Positions 46,551 to 58,804 of a stretch of DNA of 64,000 nucleotides are shown here, in pieces. The first letter of the stretch is position 1. The number at the start of each line of letters is the position of its first letter. Origin of the DNA: Cryptomeria japonica (Eukaryota; Streptophyta; Pinopsida; Cupressales; Cupressaceae); NCBI RefSeq assembly GCF_030272615.1, contig NC_081413.1, positions 186,242,169-186,306,168 of the forward strand, in the 5' to 3' direction. A program made the translations under genes and the position numbers. A model generated the notes under the pieces. The model worked only from the letters and a program-made list of their open reading frames with translations, was not told where the DNA came from and searched no databases.

Positions 46551-49500
46551 ATGATGCCATCTTTGACGAATATTCTACTCGAGAGGGATCAAAAATTCAA
46601 TGGCAGAAACTACAATACCTGGAAGCAGTAGATGCTCGCAATTTTTGAGTATCGCGTTATTGATTAGATAGTCCTTGGAAAGACCAAACATCCTTCTGCA
46701 GCCAATCCTGATCAGACTAAGTTTAATGAGCAAAATTGTGAAGCTGTCATCCTCATCAAGCTCTCAGTGACCGATAATCAACTTCCTCAGATTCCTTTCG
46801 GCAAAACAGTTGTCAAGATATGGGAGCATCTCAAGACGCTGCATGAGACGTCTAATAAGAGTAGAGCCTTCTTTCTAAAAAATATGCTCCTCTATAGTCA
46901 TGGATGAGTGCAAATCCCTTCAAGAGCATCTCAATCGGATCAAGAACATTCGTGACTAGTTAGAAGCCATTGGTCGAAATATGGAGGAAGAGGGCATGGT
47001 TTTTATAACCTTGAAAAGTTTGCCAAAGTTCTACGAGCATTTTGTCGAAACACTCAACATCACTTCAACCGGTGTTGATCTAAAGTTCGTTGATCAATGC
47101 ACTAAACTTCGGCAGCAGGATCGATGGAAGCAACAGTTCGGCAGCAGTACCAGCTCATCCTCCACAAAACAAGCATTTGCAACCAAATCCTTTCATAAGG
47201 ATAAAGGCAAATCTCAGTCTTCTCAACAAAAACCCTCTGCTTCGTCATTAGAAGGCTTGAAGAAGAAAAATGTTCAATGCAATTACTGCCATAAATTTGG
47301 TCACATGAAGCTTGAGTGTCGTAAACGCTTGGTTGCACAGTCTAAGCAATGTGGTTCGCAGCTGAAAGCAAATGTAGCGGAGCACACTGTGCAAAGCGAG
47401 TCTACCTTTTATGCCTTCATAGCTAAAAAACCTGCAGACCATGTCAAATCCTCTACTTGGTATATAGATTCAGGTGCCTCACGCCACTTCACTTATCGCC
47501 AAGATTGGTTCACCAATTTTCAGCCTTTGCTCCGATTCAATTATTTTTGGAGGCGAAGAGTACACCATTGTCGGAAAGGGCAATGTGCAGTTTCAGTCTG
47601 GAGGGAGGAAATTGATTTTCCTCAACGTCCACTATGTTTCTGGAATGGAACTCAATCTTCTCTTAGTCAGTCAAATTCTGAGACATTCTCCTCGGCTCAA
47701 TGCGACCTTCAGTTCACATCAATGCAAGAACATTGATTGAGAGACTCAGACGACTGTTGTTGTGGGTCTTGAGGATCATGGTCTATTCAAACTAGTTGAT
47801 TCTGGTGATTCTCAAGAGCTTGCCCTAGCAGCCAAGCGCTCCTCTGTTAGTACACTCTAGTATCAACATTGTTGGCACTTAAATGTGCACTATCTTGCTC
47901 AGCTTGTTCGGGAAGATCTTGTAATTGGATTGCCAGAGATTTAGACCCAGAACCTTGGAGTTTGCGGAGCATGTCAGGCTGACAAGCAGCATCGGACTCC
48001 ATTTACGGATGGCCACTCCTGGAGAGCCTCTAAGGTACTACAACTTGTCCATCTATGGACCTATGGCTACTCCTATTACTGGGTCCAAGTATTTTCTTCT
48101 TTTTGTTGATGATTATAGTAGAAAAATGTGGGTGTATTTTCTTCATCAGAAATCAGAGGTGCTTGTTGTGTTTCAAAAGTTCAAAGCATTAGTTGAAAAA
48201 GAGTCTGGTAATCATATTATTACTCTTCGGTCTGACAATGGGGGAGAATTTTATTCTTCTACTTTCTCCCATTTCTATGAACATGATGGCATCAAGCGCA
48301 ACATTGCAGTCTATCTTCTGAATTGGTCTCCTACTGTGGTTGTGAAGAAGAAGGCTTCGAAAGAGGCCTGGTCAAGTCACAAGCCCAAAATCAGTCACTT
48401 GAAAGTTTTTGGCTCCACTGCTTTTGTTTGGATCCTTGGTGCTAAGTACACCAAGTTGGATGCCAAGAGCCAGAAACTCATGCTAACCAGCTACAATGAT
48501 ATGCACAAAACCTACCGACTGGTTGACATTGAGACATATTGTATCATCTTCAGTCGCGATGTGGTTTTTGATGAGGAACGAGGGCCATTTCAGCTCCCTC
48601 CTCCAGTTATGGATTCAAAGGATCAGCCTTTGAAGGCTTCAGACTTGGGTGTCCGTCTTCCATTAAGTCCACTTGATGGGAGGGCTCCAGTTGTTCCAGC
48701 TCCTGCACCTACACTAGTTCCTTCTCTTGCAGAATCACCTAGACACGCAACCGCACCACCTGACTTTCCTCAGGATTCCTTCGATCTTCTGTTTGATGAA
48801 CCTAATCATGTTGTACCTCCTGCATCTAATGTTGGCACTTCTACTCTCAGGCCTAAATGGTGGGCTAAGACAATTGTTGATCTTCATGATAATGAGCTCA
48901 TCGAGGGTAGAACTGCTCAGAAGAAGAGCAAGCAGCCTGATTATGTCAATTTTGCTCTCGTGGCCAACATTCACAGTGTCTATGAACCTCATTCATATAC
49001 AGAAGCGAAAGGCATACTTGAGTGGGAACAAGCTATGGCAACTGAGCACCAGAGCTTGCTAAAAAATAACACTTGGGTTCTGTTAGATCTTCCTCCAAGG
49101 AAAAAGCCCATTGGATGCAAATGGGTTTATAAGGTCAAATACAAGGTTGATGGTACTTTGGATAAGTACAAGGCTCGTCTCGTTGCCAAAGGCTTCTCTC
49201 AACGTGAAGGAATTGATTATGAGGAGACCTTTGCTCTGACAGCAAAGATGAGCACCATCAGATTAGTCCTAGCCATGGAAGCTCAATGTGGCTGGAAGGT
49301 CCATCAAATGGACGTCAAGAGTGCCTTCCTGAATAGTGAGTTACAAGAAGAGGTCTACATGACGCAACCTCCTGGATTCAAGGTTGCCGAAAAAGAACAC
49401 CAAGTACTCAAACTGGTGAAAGCACTCTATGGCCTAAAACAAGCTCCTCGGGTATGGTACATGAAAATTGATAAGTACCTCATAGATCAAGGTTTCTAGA

Positions 49501-50519
49501 GGAGTCCTTCTGACTCAAATTTGTATGTCAAGACTACTGGCAGTGATGTCATCATTCTGGTTATCTATGTTGATGATATGATCATCACTGGCAGTTCGGC
49601 ATCTTCGATTCGAGGAATCAAGCAAAATTTATGCCAGTCTTTTGACATGACTGACCTTGGGCTTCTGCACTACTACCTAGGTGTTGAGGTTTGGTAGCAG
49701 TCTCATGGCATCTTCATCTCTTAGTCCAAATATGCCAGGTCTCTGCTAGACAAGTTTCGGATGCAGGACTGCAAACTTGCATCTACACCTATGGAGAAAG
49801 GCCTGAAGTTGTTAGCCAAATCCGGTTCTCCAATTGAGAATGAATTCGATTTCAGACAACCAGTGTGCAGTTTAATATATCTCACCTACACTAGACATGA
49901 TCTGAGCTATGCAGTGAGTTACATATCCTGCTTCATGACAACAACTACATTAGAACATCGAGCTGCAACGAGGCAGATTCTACGCTATGTCAAGGACACT
50001 TCAGACCTTGGTATCCTTTATGGACGGACCAAAGATCCCAGACTCGTCCGTTTCACAGATTCAGATTGGGCAAGCTCTGTTGATGACAGAAAGTCCACAT
50101 CCGGGTATGTCTTCAGTTTGGACACAAGTGCTATCACTTGGACCAGTAAGAAGCAACAGGTCGTAGCTCTTTCCTCAACAGAAACTGAATATCAACGAAC
50201 AGCCAAAGCAACTTGTGAGGCAATTTGGCTTTCAGAAATACAGTTGTCTCAAGCAGGTCCAACACCCCTCTTCTGTGACAATCATGGGATTCTGACACTC
50301 ACCAAAAATCAAGTCTTCCATGAGCGGACCAAGCATGTTGAGCTTCATTGTCACTTCATCCACAAGATGGTTGAAAATGAATCCGTGGATTTGCAGTATG
50401 TTCCTATTGAGGACCAAACTGCAAATATCCTCACCAAGTCCCTACATCTGAATAACTTTGTTAGGTTCAAGGGGCAACTTGGTGTAGTAGACAGATTGAC
50501 CATTAAGGGAGGGTATTAG
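46551..50519 (+). pseudogene. Copia 1 gag-pol polyprotein, inactivated
   Basis: The gag starts at the ATG at 46551 (LLERDQKFNGRNYNTWKQ) and has a CNYCHKFGHMKLEC zinc knuckle (about 47277). The protease motif is WYIDSGASRHF (47458). Integrase shows FVDDYSRKMWVYF and LRSDNGGEFYS, but right after HDGIKRNI an in-frame deletion of about 45 residues relative to Copia 2 removes the PQQN...ERRNRT segment with the third catalytic acid. Reverse transcriptase has HQMDVKSAFLN and YVDDMIITG; RNase H has STETEYQ. Many in-frame TAG stops (46665, 47942, 49497, 49695, 49722) lie where Copia 2 has CAG. A frameshift follows the protease motif. The final TAG lies inside the 3' LTR. Confidence 0.93.
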
Positions 50520-50698
50520 TATAATATCTTCGTATTATCTTTCTATTTCAGTTTAATGGTCAATATTGTAATTTTTGTACATATTAGATTCTTTCTTATT
50601 CAGACAGTTGTTTCTTAATAGAAACCTTTGTAAACTATAAATGAGTGTTTCATTCATTCATTAATTGAATCAGTTTTTTACAAAATACTCTCGTACTA
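50514..50698 (+). repeat. 3' LTR of Copia 1
   Basis: Starts TATTAGTATAATATC right after the polypurine tract and ends CTCTCGTACTA before the TTCCT target duplication. It lacks two short blocks present in the 5' LTR. Confidence 0.93.
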
Positions 50699-50703
50699 TT
50701 CCT

Positions 50704-51760
50704 GTTGGCTTGTGGATTCTTCTAATGTTAACCAGTTGACTGGATAAAGCAAAAATTTTGCATGTTTGAATGGAAAGTGTAATAAGAAGAGACATATAGT
50801 TGCTTGAGCCCAATGTCTTGCTCCTAGGGCTCTAGGGGATATGGGATTAAGGGATATTTTTGTTCATGGAATCTCTATTGATGTTAAGTAGTTGTTAAAA
50901 GCTTTGGTTGGAAAAATCCTTAGAAGCAACTGTTCAAGTATAATTTGGATAATTATGTGCCTAAAATGAACGTGAATTTAAAGGAATACACTAGTGGGAT
51001 ATTTTGTTTGGTAAAGTCACAGTTAAACCTTTTGGATCTTCTGATTTTTTCTCTATTTGTAAGGCTTGGGCTTTTGTAACTGTCATGAGGTTTTCTCCAA
51101 TTCTAATGAGGATGTTTTGGGATTCAGTTCTATTTGGTGGTCTAAAATTCCTTGTTGGCATTCACTAAAGGTTGTTATGCTCTTTCTTGGCATTCTAAAG
51201 GTCTTAAATGTATTGGCAACTTTCTTGAAAATGGTAAGTTGTCGGAATGAATTCACAATGATGTTGATATTCTAGTTCAGACAAAAACGACTTATATGAT
51301 GGCTAAAAGTTCTAAGGGATCTTTCAAAGTTATTCATTGAAATGATTATCTTTGGGTCAGTTCTAAGCAGCTGGGGGGGTATGAAGTTTATGAAAGGTAT
51401 AAAAGGTATATTCTCTTTTATGATTTTATCCTTTTCTGGTGAATGGTATAAAAGGTTGAATGTCATTTAAGGTGCTAATGATCCTTATAATCCAGCCAAG
51501 AAGTATAACCGTATGATAGGTTGTGGTCTAACCTTTTTGAGCCTAAAAAGTGGTTTTTCATATGGCAATTGCTTTTTCGTGAATTTGCTATTGATGAGAT
51601 AATGCTTGGTTCTGGCTTTAAATCCTGTCTAGCATGTGGTAATCTTGAGTTGGCTATCTATCTGCTCATGGAGTGTCTTTTTTCTAAATTAGTTTGGTAG
51701 TGCTTTCTTCCTGTTTAGGCTTCGGTGTTGTAATGTGTCCACACCTGGTTTTTTTTGTGT
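50704..51760 (+). pseudogene. LINE C-terminal remnant (resumed after Copia 1)
   Basis: Picks up with a CNKKRHIVAXAQCLAPRALGDMGLRDI stretch (normally W-x-K-(V/I)C-x-P-K-x-xGGLGLRD), which lies after the palm domain in plant LINEs. Near 51535-51700 it reads KWFFIWQLLFREFAIDEIMLG, then CLACGNLE and ECLFSKLVW, the zf-RVT pattern found at the C-terminus of these proteins. Frameshifts and stops separate the parts. No poly(A) end or target duplication was found. Confidence 0.72.
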
Positions 51761-52211
51761 TTTGTAAGGAAGGAATTGCAGAAGTTTTTGTATTCCATGT
51801 TTCATTCATCATGATGTTGCATACAATGAAAATAACATCACATTGAAAGAGTTTAAACATATACTTTCTTTCAAATCAACTTGGAAAAATAATTCAAATC
51901 AGAATGGAACAACAGTAATCAGAAACCAGACTTATTGAAACAAATTGCAGACCTGGTATTCATGCCAACAATTGTATTTTTACAGTTCATGAAATCAGCA
52001 ACCTCTCCAAACTTCTTCAAATATCATGGAAACAACTACCAACCATATGCAGATTTTAAACTCAGAAATACCACTTTCAAGAGCAGTTTGAATCTCTAAC
52101 AGGCAGATTATAACATTCACCAAAACCCACGTGCTATGCAAGAATAGGCCACCAATGCATAGGGGCGATTTTGCCTTATTAAAAAGTCATAAGCCAAAAA
52201 GTCTTCCTCTG
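51761..52211. other. No gene seen
   Basis: AT-rich spacer between the LINE remnant and Copia 2; contains no domain-bearing frame. Confidence 0.45.
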
Positions 52212-52216
52212 TAAAA

Positions 52217-52423
52217 TAAAACAATACGAGACACGCAATGGATTTCAAAGAATTGATTCAATATCAGAATGAGCAAGACACTCATAAATAATACAAGGAT
52301 ATTTACAAGAATAGCAAGTTTCTAATAAGAAACTGCTGAGAAAATCGAAGACGATCTGACTAAAATAGAATATACACTATTGAGCATTAATACTAAAATT
52401 AACGTTATTTTAATATTCTATTA
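52217..52423 (-). repeat. 3' LTR of Copia 2
   Basis: On the minus strand it starts TAATAGAATATTAAAATAACG and ends GTCTCGTATTGTTTTA. The stop codon of the polyprotein (TAA) overlaps its first bases. Confidence 0.95.
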
Positions 52424-55400
52424 CCCTCCATTAATGCTCAATCTATTAACTACACCTATAGACCCCCTGAATTTTACAAATTTATCAGGACCAGGGGGCT
52501 TGGTGAAGATGTCTGCTGGCTGCTCCGAGGTAGGAATATACAGCAACTGAATGGATCCGTCTTCAACCAGCTGTCGAATATAGTGACAATGAGTTTCCAC
52601 ATGCTTGGTTCTTTCATGGAAGACTAGATTCTTGGCGAGTTTGAGCACTCCCTGATTATCACAGAACAAGGGAGTAGGACCTGCCTGGGAGACATGCATA
52701 TCCGCAAGCATTCGTCGAAGCCAAACCGCCTCACAAGATGCCTTAACTGCTCCCCGATACTCTGCTTCTGTCGAGGAGAGAGCCACTGCCTACTGCTTCT
52801 TACTAGTCCATGTGACAGCACCAGATCCCAAACTAAACACATACCCTGCTGTAGACTTACGGTCATCAACCGAACCTACCCAGTCAAAATCTGTGTAACC
52901 ACTGAGTATAGGATCAGAACTCCGAGTGTACAGAAGTCCAAAATCAGGAGTGCCACTCACATAACGCAGCACACGCTTCGCTGCTATCCAATGATTAGCC
53001 TTGGGAGCTGTCATGAAGCGTGAAATGTAGCTCACTGCAAAACTGATGTCAGGTCTAGTGGCAGTAAGATAGATGAGGCTGCCCACTAGTTGCCTGAACA
53101 GAGATTCATCCACAACTGGTGAGGATGACTGAGCTGAAAGTTTGAGCCTGGGTTCCATAGGAGTAGAGGCAGGTTTGCAATCCTACATTTTGAACCTGTC
53201 CACAAGACTTCTGGCATACTTGGACTGAGAGAGAAAGATATTGTGCTCAGTCTGCCAGACTTCAACTCCTAAGCAGTAATGTAGAAGTCCCAAATCTGTC
53301 ATATCAAAGGTGCGGCACAAATCCTGTTTGATCCCAGTGATCAAATGTGCTGAACTGCCAGTAATGATTAAGTCATCCACATAGACAACTACAAACAGAA
53401 TATCATTACTAGAATGCTTGATATACAAGTTTGCATCAGATGGACTCCGCTGAAAACCATGATCTGTCAGGTACTTATCAATTTTCATGTACCAAGCCCG
53501 AGGAGCTTGTTTCAGACCATAGAGTGCTTTGACTAGTCTACAGACCTTCTGTTCTTGACCAGCAACCTTGAAGCCTGGGGGTCGCGTCATGTAGACTTCT
53601 TCCTGTAAGTCACCATTAAAAAAAGCACTCTTGACGTCCATCTGATGGACTTTCCAACTGAACTGGGCTGCCAAGGCAAGAACGAGCCGTATGGTACTCA
53701 TTTTGGCTGTAGGAGCAAAAGTCTCCTCGTAGTCAATGCCTTCTTTCTGTGGGAACCCACAAGCAACAAGACGAGCCTTATACTTGTCTAGGGTTCCATC
53801 AGCTTTGTATTTTACTTTATACACCCATTTGCAGCTAATGGGCTTCTTCCCTGAAGGAAGATCAGAAAGGACCCAAGTGTGATTCTTCTGAAGACTCTGG
53901 AACTCAACTTCCATAGCCTGTTCCCACTCAGGTATACCTTTAGCCTCTGAGTATGTCTGAGGCTCAAAAACACTGTGTATGTTAGCCATGAGAGCAAAAT
54001 TGACTGTATGCTGCTGTTTGCTCTTATTACGGGAAGTTCTACCCTCAATGAGCTCATTATCCCTGAGATCACCAATGGTCTTGGCCCACCATTTAGGCCG
54101 GAGAGTAGAAGTGCGAACATCTGGAGGAGCTAGAAGAGGCTCAGGATCAGGAGCAGGAGGAGGATTGTTCTCCGGAGGGAACTCAGGTAGTGCATCATCG
54201 AAAATAGATTCTGCATCATCCCTCCCATCAGGGGAACCTAATGGAATAAGAACACTGTGAGGCTGATCCTCAAAACTCTACTCAGAAGAAGGGGACTGAA
54301 AAAATCCTCTGTCTTCATCAAATACAACATCACGACTGAAGATAAGACGTTCAGTGTCTATATCTATCAGTCTGTAGGCCTTATGGTGATCACTGTATCC
54401 TGTCATCATGAGTTTCTGACTTTTGGAATCCAACTTGGAGCGCTTAGCATCTGGAATCCAAACATAGGCAACAGAGCCAAAAACCTTTAGGTGGCTAATC
54501 TGAGGCTTCCGACCAGACCAAACCTCTTCTGGAGTCTTCCCCTTAACAGCCTGAGTAGGAGAATGGTTAAGAAGGTAGACAGCAGTAAACACTGCTTCAG
54601 CCCAATACTTATTCGGAACACTCCTGTGTTGTAACATAGAGCGAGCCATCTCAACAACCGTACGATTGCGACGCTCGACAACACTGTTTTGCTGAGGAGT
54701 GTAGGGTGTAGTCAATTGGCGTTTGATGCCATGGGTATCACAGAAGTTGGAGAATGCAAAAGAACAAAATTCCCCCCCGTTATCTGTCCTAAGAGTAATG
54801 ATACTATGTCCAAACTCTTTTTCAACAAAGGACTTAAACTTCTGAAAGATACTAAATACATCTGATTTATGTTTAAGAAAGTACACCCACATCTTTCTAC
54901 TAAAATCATCTACAATAAGCAAAAAGTATTTGCAACCAGTAACAAAAGATGTATTCATAGGACCACAAATATCAGCATGAAGTAATTGAAGTACCTTAGA
55001 TGCACGCCAAGACTTTCCATGTGTAAATGAAGTCCGATGCTGTTTGCCAGCTTGACAAGCGCCACATACTCCAAGATGCTGAGTCTGAATATCAGGTAAC
55101 CCTGAAACAAGTCCCTCCCGAGATAGCTGAGAGAGATACTGAATGTTGAGATGTCCATATCTCTGATGCCACAAAGTGCTAAGAGGAGAAACATGAGCTG
55201 CCAGAGCCACTTCAGGAGAATCACCAGTGTCAAGAAGCCTATATAGGCCATGATCCTCTAGACCAACAGCAACAGTAAGACGAGTCTCCCGATCAATGAT
55301 GGAGCACTTGTGAGCACTGAACACCACATCTAGTTGAGGAGAGTTCCTCATAATCTGGCTGACAGAGAGCAGATTAAGTTCCATTCCAGGAACATAGTAC

Positions 55401-56489
55401 ACATTCAGAAAAAGGAGTCCTGCCACCAGACTGTATCTGAACAGTGCCTCTGCCAACAACTGTATACTCCTCACCTCCGCCAAATACAACGGAATCACTG
55501 AAAGGTGAGAAATCTGTAAACCAGTCACGCCGATGAGAAAAGTGACGTGATGCACCAGAGTCGATGTACCAAGCAGAAGACCTGGCATGATCTGAAGACC
55601 TCTTAGCCATAAAGGCATAAAAGGCAGACTCTTTCTGCTCGGAATGTTCAGCAACATGCGCCTTCTGGTGTGACCCTCCCTGCTTCTTTTGTTCAGAAGC
55701 GAGCCTCTGACAGCAATCTTTCTTCATATGGCCGTACTTGTGACAGTAATTGCACTGCACATTTTTCTTCTTAGCTCCATCCTGTGTCTGAGAAGAGCCT
55801 TTCTACTGAGAAGGCTGAGAGGACTGAAATTTGCCTTTATCCTTCTGAAAGGATTGAGCTGTGAAGGCATTTTCCGAAGAGGCTGATGTAGTACCACTAC
55901 CAAACTACTGTTTCCAGCGATCCTGCTGTAGAAGCTTGGTGCACAATTCTGAAAACTTCAGATCAACATTAGTGGAAGTAATATTGAGGGTCTCAATGAA
56001 GTGTTCATACGATTTCGGAAGACTTTTCAGAGTGATTACTACCATGTCTTCTTCCTCCATAGTCCGACCAATAGCTTCGAGCTGATCTCGAATGTCCTTA
56101 ATCCTCGTGAGGTGTTCCTGTAAGGACATACGTTCGTCCATCATAATGGAGAACAACTGATTCTTTAGAAAGAATGCTCGGCTCTTGTTGGATGTCTCAT
56201 GCAATTCCTTCAGATGCTTCTAGATGTCGGAAGCTGTCTTGTCGGAAGGAATCTGCGGTAACTGATCATTAGTCACTGAGAGTTTGAGAAGCATAACTAC
56301 CTCCCAATTGCGTTCATCAAACTTATCTTGATCTGCACCAGGTGTACCAGGACTGAGCTCTTTTCCCAACACAAGCTGGTCAAGACGCCTATATTCAAAA
56401 ATGGTCAACATACGCTGTTTCCAGATGTTGTAATTGTGACCATTAAAGCGTTGACTACCTTCTAACATCAGATTGGTGAGAGAAGCCAT
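52421..56489 (-). pseudogene. Copia 2 gag-pol polyprotein, near complete but broken
   Basis: Starts at the ATG at 56489 (MASLTNLMLEGSQRFNGHNY). Gag ends in a CNYCHKYGHMKKDC zinc knuckle (about 55755). Protease has WYIDSGASRHF. Integrase has HQRYGHLN, FVTGCKYFLLIVDDFSRKMW, LRTDNGGEF and PQQNSVVERRNRT, so all three catalytic acids are present. Reverse transcriptase has KVHQMDVKSAFFNG and YVDDLIITG; RNase H has STEAEYRG and ends KFRGSIGVVNRL. It is stopped by TAG at 56220, 55905, 55803, 54278, 53183 and 52790 and by one frameshift near 55400-55430 after the protease. With only these lesions it is the best-preserved retroelement here, but it cannot make its polyprotein. Confidence 0.96.
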
Positions 56490-57228
56490 TTGCACGTTTC
56501 CCAAAAAAAATCCCGGCTGACCCAGAAAAATCCAAAGACCACCCAGAAATGCGTGCGAAAAACCAAGAAGGAATCTGCAGTCAGAATCTGGATCCGCGAG
56601 CTCGAAAATCGAGGCACCCAGAAAAAACAAACAACGACCCAGATTAGGGTTCGAAAAACCCACCACGAATCTGCAAGAAAAAATTGAATTTCAATAAAAA
56701 CTGACAGTTAACACCTGAATCGAAAAATGCAGAAGGTCTTGGGCGCCATGGTTTTCACACACAAAAAAAACCGTCGCCAAAGATGCAGGTCGTGAAGATG
56801 CAGGTCACGCGTTTGCAGAGGGCGATGCTGGAGGTAGTTGCAGGTGGCGACGCTGGTGGAGGCGACACCTAAGTTTGAAGTCGCGACGCCGAGGGAAGAT
56901 GTCGCGACGTCGAGGGAAGAGTGCAGGTCGCGAAACAGTGCAGGAGGTTGCTGGGGCCGAGGGAAGGGTGCAGGTCGAAACGACAGAAGGCGACGACACT
57001 GCAGGTCGCGACGAACACAGGTCGCGACAAAACGCGACAGCCCTGCAAGTCAAGAACACAGGTCGCGGGAAAAACCGCGACTACCCTGTAGGTCGCGGGA
57101 AAAACCGCGACGATCCAACCCCAAAACCTAGGAAAAAAAATTTCGATGAATTTTTCCAAAAAATAATTTCGAAAATTTCCACTAATTGGAAATTAGGATT
57201 AAAAAATTTTCGAAAAAATTTCTCCTAT

Positions 57229-57241
57229 GGCTCTGATACCA
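57229..57241 (-). promoter_or_regulatory. Primer-binding site of Copia 2
   Basis: On the minus strand TGGTATCAGAGCC, the standard initiator tRNA-Met complement of plant Copia elements, directly after the 5' LTR. Confidence 0.95.
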
Positions 57242-57448
57242 TAAAACAATGCGAGACACGCAATGGATTTCAAAGAATTGATTCAATATCAGAATGAGCA
57301 AGACGCTCATAAATAATACAAGGATATTTACAAGAATAGCAAGTTTCTAATAAGAAACTGCTGAGAAGATCGAAGACGATCTGACTAAAATAGAATATAC
57401 ACTATTGAGCATTAATACTAAAATTAACGTTATTTTAATATTCTATTA
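57242..57448 (-). repeat. 5' LTR of Copia 2
   Basis: Identical in length to the 3' LTR (207 bp). On the plus strand it differs at the AATRCGAG, GACRCTC and GAGAARATCG positions only. Between it and the gag start (56490-57228) lies a leader whose GC-rich part (56750-57110) is full of CGCGAC words, read in shadow frames as Arg-rich text. Confidence 0.95.
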
Positions 57449-57453
57449 TAAAA

Positions 57454-58126
57454 TATGATCAAAACTATGATATCCAGTAAGTCTGAAATAACACGCCAGC
57501 ACTCAGATAAAGCTCCAAAACCCTACCAAACTCGGACAGCACTTCAAAAAGGCTCACCACTCACCAAAATAACAATACCAACATCAAAATACTTCAAACA
57601 TCTTTGATATCTTGAAACCCATCACACCAAACCAAGCCAAAATCATTGTCAAGCCAAAACCAAGAGCACCAACCAGGGAGGGTGGATGTTTCACCACCGA
57701 AAACCAGCAAAGAAGAAAAAATTTATCCTCAACCAGAAAAAGAACTCTCTGAGCTCATTCTTTGCAGCATAACATTAAGTTGTCAAAGTCATGCACGTCA
57801 AATTAGAGCTCAAAACATGAATATATAGAGTAAAAAGAAATTAGGGCAACCATCCTTCAATTTGAAACCCTTTCCCTCCAAAACCAAAACTTGAAATCCC
57901 CAAAGAAGTTCAAACTTTTATGAGCTCTCAAAAACATTTTAATTTACTTTTGTCTCCTTATAAACCCCTAGACGTCCCCTTTAGAAGCATAAAACAAACT
58001 CTTTAAAATATCAATTTTCTCCTCCTTGGGCATCAACTTAGGGATGTCAAATGTACCCACTTTAAAAACAACTTCATGTTACTAGGCACATGGAAAGTAC
58101 ATTTTTAAAAAGCACTTTATCAAGAC
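57454..58126. other. No gene seen
   Basis: Short frames only. Composition is A-rich with an oligo-pyrimidine patch. It separates Copia 2 from the nested hAT elements. Confidence 0.45.
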
Positions 58127-58804
58127 TAGATGAACAGTGTTCCACGGGGACGTGTCCCCCCCCCTTTTTGGGTGCGTCCCCCCATCAGAAACGTCTCGGG
58201 GACGGGGGGAACGGGGACAGGGTAACGAGGATGCGAAATCCCCCGCCGTCCCGCCACCGCCACCCAAGTGCCACCGGGATGTGGAGACGTCTCTCGAGGG
58301 ACCGGGAGACGCCCAAGCGTCTCCCACGTTCCCACGTCAAAGCTAACCAAAAAAAGCAATTTTTTAAAAAAATGTGACTTTTGGGGGGGTTAAGGGGTAA
58401 CCCTAATTGGACGTGGGCCAATAGAAAAATAACACTTGACGCCTTTAGAAAATAACTAAGTTGCCGGTTCGGGTTCCGGTTCCGGTTCGAAGAACCCAGT
58501 ATGCCGGTACGGCAAAATTTTGAAAAGGGGTTTGGGTTCGTTTGGGTTCATTAGTACAAAAACATGTAAATTTTATATATATATATATATATATATATTT
58601 TCATATTTGTGAAGCCTATAAGCATAAATTAAAATATGCATGTCACATAGCATCATATGAATAACAAAACAAACATAAACTTGTAATCATAGCATCATGA
58701 TCATACCATAATTGATAATAGCATCATATACATCAAGTTTAATATCAAAATGACAAAATATTCAAGTATCATTGTTTCAACTTTCAACAATATAAACTTA
58801 AAGT

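Larger units (their letters stand above)
45569..50698 (+). mobile_element. Copia retrotransposon 1 (5,130 bp) inserted in the LINE
   Basis: Flanked by the 5-bp duplication TTCCT (45564-45568 and 50699-50703). LTRs of 194 and 185 bp, primer-binding site, gag-pol frame and polypurine tract (AAGGGAGGG) are all present. LTR ends are TA...TA, not TG...CA. The LTRs differ by roughly 15 substitutions and two small gaps, so the insertion is older than Copia 2. Confidence 0.95.
52217..57448 (-). mobile_element. Copia retrotransposon 2 (5,232 bp), young
   Basis: Flanked by TAAAA (52212-52216 and 57449-57453). Two 207-bp LTRs differ at three positions, all A/G. Primer-binding site, gag-pol and polypurine tract are in place. 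LTR ends are TA...TA as in Copia 1, and the proteins are clearly related (same gag start, same RNase H end), so the two belong to one lineage inserted in opposite directions. Confidence 0.96.

Noticed and set aside
56838-57297. Arg-rich ORFs of 97 and 140 codons
   Set aside because: They lie in the GC-rich leader of Copia 2, are made of repeated CGCGAC words and run into its LTR.
58082-58421. Pro/Gly-rich ORFs on both strands
   Set aside because: They are frames through the C/G-rich arm of the outer hAT element; all six frames look alike.
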